Positions 42,801 to 51,767 of a stretch of 64,000 bases of DNA are shown in pieces. The stretch is from Bursaphelenchus xylophilus. Lineage: Eukaryota > Nematoda > Chromadorea > Rhabditida > Aphelenchoididae. A program made the translations under genes and the position numbers. The stretch covers positions 10,354,001 through 10,418,000 of the forward strand of contig CAJFCV020000002.1 of the NCBI GenBank assembly GCA_904066235.2. Reading direction: 5' to 3'. How positions within the stretch are numbered: the first letter of the stretch is position 1; each line of letters begins with the position of its first letter. Below the pieces are notes generated by a model. It searched no databases. It saw only the letters and a list, made by a program, of their open reading frames with translations, and was not told the origin of the DNA.

Positions 42801-44948
42801 GGAAAAAATTTGATTTTTTGTAGAAACATTATCCTTTACGGTAGAAATAGGCGTGCAAAATTATTCTAAATTTGTGCCAAGTTTCATCAAAATCTGGGCG
42901 TTGCACTTGGAGTACTTCCCCTGTTAGGATAACTTGTTTTCGCCGATCCCTTTCGGTGTGAAGAACGTATTTTACCTTTCCTCCCCTTATTTTTCCTGCT
43001 GTTTTAGCCAGCTTTATGCTAAAAAATTAATTTGTTTTTTCTTTTACTCTTTGACGTCTCTCCTAACTTTCCGTAATCTCTCGTGGTAAAGACTGTTGAA
43101 TATTTGAGACGCCTATTCTCAAGCTAAACAGTAAAGCAGCAGTCAAGACGCTTAACAAATGATGTTTCACACAAGAGAGTACAAAAAATGAGGAGAGACC
43201 CCTCCAACATCCGGTTTTTTACCCGAAAAGTGCAAGGCTCAAAAAAGTGCCATTTCTCGGCCCAATTTGGCATTACGCTAGACCCGTTTGAATATGCAAA
43301 TGAAACAATGTCTGTAGAGAATCTAATTCAAAGTGCAAACTTACTTCATCTGTTTGAATATTGTACTCTTTCCAGACTCGGGGCCACCTGAAACCATCTG
43401 ATTTTGATTACATATTCTTCAAGAAAATAAAAAAAATGTAACCGGCTTCAACAAGTTAGATGTAGAAAATGGGCGAGTAATTAGTTAATTTTTGATTCTT
43501 TCGTTAATTTTTGAGGTCAGGTTTTACGGTAATTTTTGATAAAACATAATAAATTAGGATTCTAAAACCTCGTAAAAACATTTTTTATGAAGAAAAATGA
43601 GAGGTACCCCAAGAAAAAAATTTCAAAGGAAATCGCAAGGGACCACAAAATTTACCCGTTATATCAGTCTGTCGGAAAAATAATGAGCATTCTGTCGCTG
43701 CGCCAGTCGCGTCGCTGAAGTAGAAAACAAGGAAAAAGTTCCTTATTTTGGCCACAACAAAGGTACTCCGCGAACTGCGCCCAAGCTTGGGCACTAAAGT
43801 TAGGAAAAAAACGCTTCGACCTAGCTGGCACTGAATTACTATAATAGCTCTATAGTTTTATGGGTACCTACGAAGGCTGTGACGACTCATTTAGTTGCAT
43901 ACGGAGGCAATAAATTTACTTTCCGGACATGTTTCATCGTATAAAGTGTAAAGTAATAGGCTGCAGCCATTTTTGAAGGGTAAGGTGGTACGTAAAAAAG
44001 AAGGTACCTCACTAACTAAATCCACTGTCGGGGCATTGACAACGATGAATTAGAGCGTGCACGCTAAATTTGGGCTAATTCCGACCGGTTTCCGCAAAGT
44101 TATAAGTTGTGGCCAAAATAAGGAACTTTTACCAAAAACAATTTCGATTTTGACGCGACGCAATTCATCTTCTCGGCGGCAATGCGATTTTCGATGCGAC
44201 AGAGTGCTCATTATTTTCCCGACAGACTGATGGAAGAAGGGCTTTGTTGTAGGAAGGTTCATTTGGCTAAAAAATGACTTTTGGGCCTTCGAAATTGTTT
44301 GTTATAGGCAGGTTCTATTATACGGGAATTTGTTCTATTGAGATCTCACTGAATCCTAAACACGCCGCATATCGCTTGCTAAGAATTTTACTTTGCGATT
44401 TGCAAGCGCATCTGAGAAATCCAAGGATCTTTGCCAGCAAGAGAGTACAAAAAATTCGGAGAGTGGGCAGGTAAAAAACGTTTTTTTTATCAATTATTAG
44501 CCTGTTTTTGGTGGAAAAATTGAAAAAAATGTAACCTTCTCGATAGAAATAGCCTTTAAAAATTTTTTATTCCAAAAATCGCAAATAAATTTCAGTTATT
44601 TCTGCAAAGCGCGGACTAAGAATTTGTCAGAAAAAAGTAATCTAAATTTCCCCAAAACTTGACTATTAAATCTTAGCCTTGCATTTCGCCCTCTTTCCCT
44701 ATGAGAAACACGCCTTTTTTCCTCAAAAACCCCATCCAAAAAATAGTTCAAAACATGACGTCACACTTACCCAACAACAAAATCTTCATGATCTTCTGCT
44801 GCGCCAGGCGGTCCGCTTCGATCTGCTTGTTGATCTGATGATTCCTCGCGATCAACGTCTTCAAATCACTGTCATTGTCCTCCATCACGCTGCTCGCGTC
44901 CGTCGAACAACAGGGCTTGTCGTCGTGCGGGCGGCACAGTGAGAACAT
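39862..44948 (-). CDS. Heterotrimeric G protein alpha subunit
   Basis: Exons 44771-44948, 43345-43387, 41849-42151, 40915-41176, 40126-40282 and 39862-40058 give 379 residues. A TTTCCAG acceptor lies 11 nt before the ATG. All nucleotide-binding motifs are present: P-loop GGPESGKST (about 60-68), switch I RIATTGI with Arg199, [12 protein letters not shown] with catalytic Gln225, NKVD (292-295) and TNATDT (349-354). It should bind GTP and relay receptor signals at the membrane. Oddities: the P-loop has GP where alpha subunits usually have AG. There is no Gly2 for myristoylation ([14 protein letters not shown]), although Cys5, Cys13 and Cys14 could be palmitoylated. The C-terminus KVGFL lacks the pertussis-toxin cysteine. 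It probably belongs to the divergent nematode gpa class; I do not assign a member. Confidence 0.93.
40310..40890. repeat. GCACNGTGC cores clustered in G-alpha intron 4
   Basis: About 14 GCACTGTGC, GCACAGTGC and GCACCGTGC cores lie 20-70 bp apart, with a 25-base A run at about 40418-40445. It has the same character as the clusters at 28790-29560 and 31195-31695. Confidence 0.75.
41197..41771. mobile_element. CAGGGTCTTAC foldback in G-alpha intron 3, 575 bp
   Basis: The left end CAGGGTCTTACAAAAAACGT mirrors the right end ACGTTTTTTGTAAGACCCTG. Arms run over 200 bp with few mismatches (GGCTATAACTTCCGGCAGAG, GGTCGCTACGACC, GGTTTTCGGGGT blocks). TA precedes the left end and CA follows the right. 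It almost fills the 671 bp intron, so the unspliced transcript would form a long hairpin. Confidence 0.88.
42595..42926. mobile_element. TTACAGGGGAAGTACTT-family foldback in G-alpha intron 2
   Basis: The left end TTACAGGGGAAGTACTCCAA mirrors the right end TTGGAGTACTTCCCCTGTTA. The interior AAAGCTTTAGCTCGCGCTTT and GAGAGCGGTCAGTGAGG blocks match the copy at 13746-14200 in inverted order. Confidence 0.88.
43664..44231. mobile_element. CAGTCTGTCGGG MITE split by a GGAAAAAGTTCC foldback, G-alpha intron 1
   Basis: The outer arms TCAGTCTGTCGGAAAAATAA and TTATTTTCCCGACAGACTGA are separated by an intact 403 bp GGAAAAAGTTCC element at 43731-44133. The left half stops after GTCGCTGAAGTAGAAAACA and the right half resumes with ATTTCGATTTTGACGCGAC, so the order of insertion is clear. 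Confidence 0.88.
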
Positions 44949-44959
44949 ATTCTCTTGGT

Positions 44960-47557
44960 CTGGAAATCCCCCGAAAAGTCATCAATGAAGAAAAACAAGG
45001 GTAATATGTGAGGGCAAGTGTTCATGCGGCACGCAATATAAACGCATGCGGGGATTTCAATGAACTACGGGTTGGACAAGATTTGTAGTGGGATTGAGGT
45101 AAATTTGATAAAAATTGGGGATTTTTTGCGTAGCTTGGAAATATCAGTTATGTCGGGAAAATAATGGGGCAATTTGATTTTTTTCGCTACACAGTTCATT
45201 TTCACCTCAGCGATGCGATTGTCGACGCGACAGAGTACTCATTATTTTCCCGACAGACTGATATTATTTTCATAAAGTGCATAGACATTTTTTCGCCTTT
45301 TTTGCGAGTGTACAGTGCATTTTTCCTTTTTCCCCTATTTGTCGCTAACGCACCGTGCATTCCGCAGTTTTTCGCACAGTGAAAAATTGAAAAAAGCGGT
45401 TTGCACTGTGCCTAAAAAATCGGCAAAATCTGTTGGAAAAATCCGACGATTTTTTGATGCGTGGTGGAAAAACTAACAAAAAAAAGTGAAGGGCACTGTG
45501 AAAAATGGGTTTTTCGAGAAATAAGAGTGAAGAAATAAGATCGCACCGGTCGTTCCGAAGCAAAACGTTAAAAACGCTTTCCTAAATTTTTTTTGAAAAA
45601 ATAGAATGGAAAAAATGAGGCCGACATGAGAAAAAAAGCTCGAGAAAGCAAATTTAGCGTCTTTTTCAAAATCTGAAAATCGGTCTTATTTCTTCATTCT
45701 TAAATGACAAAAATTCTCCGCACTTTATGAAAACACGAATTATTATAAATAGTATCGTAGAGCTCAATGTTTTTCAGAAGCGGAGTTCTGCTCTTGCAGT
45801 TACTTTATTTTCGCCATATTTTTCAATTCAATTATGAACTAGCGCACATGAATTCCAAAAAATCCTAGCTCGTTTTGCAGTTCCGGCTGAGATATACAAC
45901 GAACTCTGCCGATGAATGAGTAAGGAAGGAATGGAGAAATTTCATAGAGAAAGGCGGAGGGTTTTGTATGTTTGAGCTCGGTTTGATGTTTTTGGAAACA
46001 TTGAACAATTCATTTTTTAGGGATCCAATAACTATCAAGTCAAGCCATTAGCAAGAGAGCCAAAGCTTTGACAAGTTTTCAATAAATCAAGGTACAGTAA
46101 TTTCGGGTCAGCGACAGATCGGGTCTATGACATTTCGAGTCAACGACCCCGTTTTATAGCCGAACGTGAGGGATAGGGGCCGAAAAACGAACCTGACAAA
46201 ATTTGAGATGCTTTCGCTTTGGGACAAGAAAAAGAAAGCTTCTATAATAGAAGTTTGGTTCGATTTTCCAAAATGTTTTCTTTTCCTGCCCCGAAGCGAA
46301 AGCATTTCAAAATTCGTCAGGTTAACTGTTCGGAACTAGTCCCTCGATTACCTATAAAACAACATCGCCGAAACGTCAAAGACCAAAAAGTTGACTAAAA
46401 AAAGATAACGCGGCACATCAAACCGAGAGACGATTATTTCCCTCCACATGTCCTGTAGACAGCATAAACTTTCAAAGAAAGTCAAAGGACCTTCTCTGGG
46501 CTCTCTCTTATTTTTCCCTGTTTTCTCGTTAGCAAGGATCGTTGAGTATCTCAACCGCTTCAGTCAAGAACCAGCTGAAATTTCAAAATTTCAAACACTC
46601 CTCCTTTATATGGCCAAGAAACCAAAAATAGCCCTCTAATCTACTGCAAAGCCCCTTGTGAACTCAAAAATAAACCAGCCCAGATACACATATCAAACGG
46701 TATGAATATATGCTTTAAATATGGACCCAGTAGGCGCTGAAACGTGCTCCAAGCATACTCTGTGCCGGTATGGGAACAGCTGAAAGTATGTGGAAATTTC
46801 CAGCAGTCGTCAGAAATGAAACCGCCTAAGGGCTTCCGACAAGAGGAAACCGAAACGCTCCGGAGAATCGGTAATTACAACGCATTTGCGATGCTGTCGC
46901 ACACCAAGTTTTTTTACTCTGGTTGTAGTAGGAAAGTGGAAAAAATGAGTGGAAAACCGACAAAGTTGAAAATGGATTTCTAATTTTTTACAGAGTAAGT
47001 GCTTCAAGTGCGACGCGAACAATGTCAGAGATTGATGAAACTTGTCGTAAATTTAGGTTAATTTTTTCGACAGCATATGCGATTCTCCTACTTTGCGCTT
47101 TGCAGAAAAAATCGAGATTTTCAGACCGAAGATCGCCAAAAATCACTCTTTCCAAAAATAGAATTTTCATTTGTCAGACTTGTCTTACAGTGAATTACAA
47201 AGTTGACCATAGCAAAGCAATTTAAAGGACTTTGAGCAATTTTCATTTTTTGCACGCAATTACAACATTAAAAGTTCGTATTACCAAAAATATTGGAATT
47301 GAGAACAAATTTTATTAGAGTGTCCAAATACAGGCGTATTTTACACATTTACACAAAAAATTACAGCAGTATCCCCAAAAGGACATACGTTTTTGGCCAA
47401 AAATCATAGGGATTAAGCCCTGCCAATCAAAATATTTTGGCGAAAAAACTGGTAATAACAGCAAACAACAAGTGTGTACTAACCTAATGATAGCCGGGTT
47501 CCTCTTCGGGGGTTGGAAAGGACAAAAAAAAAGAAAATTATTGTTGACTCATATATA
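44960..47557. other. Intergenic region, no supported gene
   Basis: 45144-45262: a MITE (separate entry). 45300-45500: six GCACNGTG-like cores. 45550-46090: nothing recognised. 46095-46330: GGGTCAGCGACA and GAGTCAACGACCC words plus CCCCGAAGCGAAAGC, with AAATTTTGAGATGCTTTCGC mirrored by GCGAAAGCATTTCAAAATTC (a small inverted repeat at 46197-46316). 46993-47130: half of the AAGTGCGACGCTCAG family. Minus- and plus-strand open frames of 60-79 codons lack splice or motif support. Confidence 0.5.
45144..45262. mobile_element. CAGTCTGTCGGG-family MITE, internally shortened
   Basis: TATCAGTTATGTCGGGAAAA and the inverted right end CCCGACAGACTGATA enclose only about 85 bp. The left GAGCACTCTGTCGC block is missing. 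Confidence 0.8.
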
Positions 47558-47559
47558 TA

Positions 47560-48805
47560 CAGGGTGCGCCAAAAATATTGGGACTCATATTTTTACTTGC
47601 CCTGCGGGCTGTAATGGTACAAGAGCAAAGTGGTCGCTTGTGCAAACGTGCAATGCTCCCAAGAATCTATCTTCAAAGTTTCAGACAGAGTAGTCGTATA
47701 CGACACCTGTTCTGCCATTATAAGTGCTCACAACTAAGGCCCCTGAGACACGGACCCCAAAATGGATAAAAATTGGAAACACTAGTTTTACCGTTGCATG
47801 CTATGGCAGAAATTCACTTTATATGACAGAGTAGCGGTCGCTTTTTATACACTAAAAATGATCTTTCCGAATAACGACGATTACATCTTTTACAGCCCGT
47901 CAAAGTCGGCCTAAAAACGCGCCGTTTTCCAGAAAACTTCCGTAAGATCAAAGATTTTTATGTAGAAGTTTCCATGTAAGGTTCCCAGCGTATTAGACAT
48001 CAGAGATACTTTTATAAGGACAACGAGAGTCTGACTAGTCGTCTTTGAAAAATTATTTTTTTATCTTCTGCCTCTGGGGGATGAAATAGTGACTATAGCG
48101 GTAGAATTTACTCTAAGGTTGCTCGTCAAGTGAGCTTGGACTGAAGATCGCTAAAAGTAATTCAGTTGTGTCAGCATGTATCCCGAGTATAGCGTTACGT
48201 CGATTTTTACGCTCAAGTACTTTTCAACTTGTAGTAAACTGCCAAAATATATCAAGCTTCGAAGGACCGTGCCTCCAATCCGCACCATAAAGTTTTTTCC
48301 ATACAGAAACTGTCCCCTTGTAGGTGTAGATTTTATTTTAGAGTATGACAATTCCTTATGTACACACTCTATAACCACAAAATTTTAGAGCAACACGGGC
48401 GATACTGTGGTATTGAGATCGCTAAAAACATAAAAATCCAAACTTTCGGGATTTTTTTTGTTTTTCGACCAGCGCCGCCATATCGGTGTCAACCATGATT
48501 ACATACGTTGTTACAAAGTGAATAGCATGTGCTTTAAACACAATAAATTTGAAGGATCTTACTTTCCCTTAGCGGAAATAATGGCCAAATTGATTTCCCG
48601 GTCATCCACTTGAAAAGAAAATTTTGGTCCCCCAAAAGCTTTTGACTATTTTTTCAAGTTTGCAATAGGCCCCAACCCTGGCATTACCGTTGCCGTATAG
48701 CAAGACTGTTACCCTTGCTAAAACGGTCAAAAGTTTTGATTCCAAGGCCAGCCGAAAAAAGCTACATGGAATTGATTTTTGTCCCAATATTTTTGGCGCA
48801 CCCTG
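47560..48805. mobile_element. Tc1/mariner-like element, 1246 bp, decayed
   Basis: Terminal inverted repeats CAGGGTGCGCCAAAAATATT (then GGGAC) are perfect over 25 bp and flanked by TA on both sides (47558-47559 and 48806-48807). The size fits a full-length Tc1/mariner element, but no open frame longer than about 75 codons remains and no DDE motif was found. It is either dead or a long non-autonomous derivative. A segment near 48085-48165 recurs diverged at 51570-51650. Confidence 0.85.
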
Positions 48806-48807
48806 TA

Positions 48808-49539
48808 ATTACATGTCACTTTTCTGCGGGCCGTCTGAAAAAGATTGCCCGTAAATCGTTGGAATTTAAGATAGTCAAAATATGCAATTTCAGAAGATTT
48901 TTTGGCATAAAAATTTGTCGCATTCCGACTTTTCGGGTCGATGGCAGTTCGGGTCCAAACAAAAAGATGCCAAAAAAGGTCGTAGGAAGTGCCTACGAGG
49001 CCTGGCGAAGCTGTTGGATGGTCGGCGGCCGCTCGGTGGAGCTTTGTCGCAGATTTGCAATATGTCAGCTCTGTCTAATCCCACTTAGTACTAACGTTAT
49101 CTCACCCGAAAAGTCGTAGCGCCTGCAAACTTGGTTTTTTGCACAGTGGAGAGCAAAATCCTCCAAAACATCTGGGAAAGCCTCAATTCCTGCCAAAAAA
49201 TTTTTACGAATACCGACAAGAGGTTTAAAAACGCAAATTCAACGAAAGAAGAGCGGATGAAAAGTGGGGCCGAGCTTTATCACCGGTTCCAGGCATTCAA
49301 ATTCATGCACGTGGTAATTAATTATGAAGCGCCGGCTTTCGTTCAGGTCAAAGTCCAAGAGATGTGCATGGATAATATAATTCCGCTTGTCGATGTAAAA
49401 AGCTGACTATTTTTAAAATTTACATTAATTTTGTAGATTTACTAAATGTTTCCCAAACATATTCCATTCTTTAGCTGTTTTTTAAAGGTTTTTTTGGAAA
49501 TTTGAATTTATTATTCGGCATGTACTCGGAACATGACGT
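48808..49539. other. Spacer with a possible exon fragment at 49150-49406
   Basis: 48930-49125 carries decayed TTCGGGTCGATGGCAG and CCCGAAAAGTCGTAGCGCC words. A plus-strand frame ending TGA at 49404-49406 runs about 85 codons after a TTTTTTGCACAG acceptor-like site and has protein-like composition (YHRFQAFKFMHVVINYEA). No partner exon or homologue is visible here, so it stays a candidate only. Confidence 0.3.
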
Positions 49540-50115
49540 AAATAGGCCGCTAGAATGTGTTCACCTCAAACATCTACGCATTTGTCGCTCACCTCTCCTT
49601 GCAGCACATACCTCCATTCGAGCAGCTCGCAGTCTGAGGTCGCGGTCGTCTCTCATCTGCAACGTCACAGATCATAAGCTTAAGCTGCTCAACCGTGTCA
49701 GGTGGGTCTGGCCGATTGAAAATCTGGGATTTCATGAAACCCCACAGAAAGAAATCGCAGACGGTGAGGCCTGGAGATCTTGTAGGCCATGGGAATGGAG
49801 ATGGATGCATCCGAGTTCCGCGACCCATTCACCGATGTGGGAACGCTGCGTTGAGTGTAGCAAAATATGTGTCCATTATCTAAGCCGGAACGCCATCCTG
49901 CTGAAAGATAAGCGACGGAAACGACGTCCAGCTCATCAATTCAGGCAACATGACCTACTGGAATTTCTTGGTCAACAAGTCCGCATTAACTCCACGCGCA
50001 CCGTCTTCATTGCTTCAGAACATTGGGACAACGACACCGTGGACGCCAACGGATGTCCAGAATGTGACTTTCAACGGATGAAGTACGTGTTCTTGAAAGA
50101 AATCGGGGTTGTTAT
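49540..50115 (-). pseudogene. Transposase pseudogene, IS630/mariner type, C-terminal half
   Basis: One minus-strand frame runs through the whole segment with no frameshift but at least four in-frame stops. Recognisable motifs in order are HPLKVTFW (about 50091-50068), GVHGVV, the catalytic-Asp block FQQDGVPA (about 49912-49889), FPHR, and SPGLTVCDFFLWGFMKSQIF near 49780-49720. That last block matches the common transposase PPRSPDLTPxDFFLWG block. The N-terminal DNA-binding half is missing, replaced by a decayed MITE at 50118-50235. No terminal repeats were found. It is a dead gene, recent enough to keep its frame. Confidence 0.82.
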
Positions 50116-50117
50116 GT

Positions 50118-50474
50118 TGAAAAAATAATGAGCACTCTGTCGCACCTAAAAATGGATTGTGCGGCGGCAAAGTCAAATTGATTCTTACTTCAGCGACACC
50201 ACCGGCGCTGCGACGTTGTGCTCCCTGCTCACAATGCCGAGATCAGATTAAGGAAACCTCGTGGCCGATTTTTTCTTGCCAACCATGATTGTGAGGCGAC
50301 CTTACAAAAACGTCAGATTTTATTCTTTGTATACATGCATGTATGTATATATGATTTTTTTATGTCGACGCCAAACGTAAAAAAGATAGAATAACGGCCA
50401 AAATGAAACTGATTCATGCCTTTTTCCGAATCGGCCGTCTGCTGGATAGCCCTTTTTTCGAAGCACACGTGAAG
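50118..50474. other. Spacer upstream of the 198-residue gene
   Basis: 50118-50235 is a decayed CAGTCTGTCGGG-family MITE (AAAAAATAATGAGCACTCTG; CAGCGACACCACCGGCGCTG). The remainder has no recognised element. Confidence 0.5.
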
Positions 50475-51501
50475 ATGAACATTGGGCCTGCTTTGTTTCC
50501 ACTAATTTTTTGTTTATTTCCGCTTGTTCAAGGGCAAGATGAAATATCAAGGTAAGAAATTTCAAATTTGAAAAATTTACGAGCCTTGGAGTATTTCCCC
50601 CTTAAGCATAACATATTTTACTATTAACTTACAAACAACCTTAATATGCAAAGCAAATTATTATTTCTACTGAAATCAACATTTTCAGACTCAACGATGT
50701 TTTGAAGGAATTTGAAATGGAATGTAAGTGGAAAACACACTGCTAGAGCATAGAAATTAAGAGTCAAAAATGTAGTTGACATGACGATGTTTTTAGATCT
50801 TGACCAATGGGAGTTCCTCAACCACTCGCTGAATTTCTGTCGGAGGAACACCCAGAAAAGCAACACCCCATTAAATGATCTGGAAGAAGGAAAGATCAGC
50901 TTTTGCGAGTGAGTCTCAAAAAATGTCATTTCCTTTGAGTATCTCCTTATACCAGTTTGTCGGGAAAATAATGTGGATTCGTATACTAATTAAGCCTTCT
51001 CTATGCAGTTCTCTGCCATGCGTAAAACGGCAAACCGAGGCGCCCAAAGGCATCGGTGATCCGAAAAGGCGTAGAGCCGCCATGCAGCAAGCATTTTCCA
51101 GCCAAAATAAAACTGTTTGACGTTTCAGCTATATGGACGTCCAACGGAACCAAACTTGTAAAAATCTTCAAGTTGAGAGTTGTAGACGTTTTAGTCGAAA
51201 ACTTTTACTCGATTACGCATTTCAATATCTGGAAGCAATGAATACGAGCTCCTATGCCCTCACAGACATCTGTCTCACGGGGGAAAACTCGATAAATCCA
51301 CAACTTTTTGACGAGCTTGACAAGTTGGTTATTGGTGACATTCCGTTAAGTCTCTATGTAAACGACACTCAAACCTTTGAAAAAGATGTTATCGTTATCC
51401 CATCAAAGGAAGTCCATCTCTTGGCCAGACCTGATGCGTTTTGCAGAAACTTTAATGTGAACGTTCAACTTGAGGATATTCGAAATAATGAGATTGAATA
51501 A
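50475..51501 (+). CDS. Predicted small secreted protein, 4 exons, unrecognised
   Basis: Exons 50475-50551, 50689-50723, 50797-50908 and 51129-51501 give 198 residues, with all junctions consistent (phases 2, 1, 2). Starting at 50475 gives a good signal peptide (NIGPALFPLIFCLFPLVQG). An in-frame ATG at 50403 would add 24 residues and bury it, so the inner start is preferred. The mature protein has at least six cysteines (FCRRN, SFCD, QTCKN, ESCRR, DICLT, AFCRN) and sequons N-Q-T, N-T-S and N-D-T. There is no membrane span. Intron 3 holds a one-ended CAGTTTGTCGGGAAAATAAT MITE fragment. The stop is 266 bp before the start of FamX-B on the same strand, a spacing that would allow an operon, but no SL2-type signal could be judged. 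Confidence 0.72.
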
Positions 51502-51751
51502 ACTGTTTTGACTCGGGACTTATAAATTTTTGTGTCCAGAAAATGCGTCACGGTTCAAACATCTTAGAACCTGAGATACAAATAGTGACTGCAGTGGCGT
51601 CATTTACTCTATGGTCGTTCCTCGACTGAACTAGACATTGCTAAAAGTCATGCGCGTTCCCATGATTCCAAAATTCGATCATGGAAATTTCGAAAAAAGA
51701 TCATAATCTTGAGAAATTCCCATCCAATTGTCTAGTCTTTCCATTTCTCGT

Positions 51752-51754
51752 CAG
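51752..51754 (+). promoter_or_regulatory. Putative trans-splice acceptor of FamX-B
   Basis: TTTCTCGTCAG lies 13 nt before the ATG. FamX-A (TTTTCGTCAG), C (TTTCCGTCAG) and D (TTTCTTGTCAG) have the same site 9-13 nt before their first ATG, so the site is conserved across the family. Confidence 0.55.
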
Positions 51755-51767
51755 TATTCTGCAAACG

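Noticed and set aside
46348..46554. 68-codon minus-strand frame with plausible composition
   Set aside because: No splice signals, homologue in the window or conserved motif; kept only as intergenic.
49502..50128. 208-codon plus-strand frame
   Set aside because: It is exactly antisense to the transposase pseudogene, whose minus-strand motifs (FQQDGVPA, CDFFLWG) explain the sequence.
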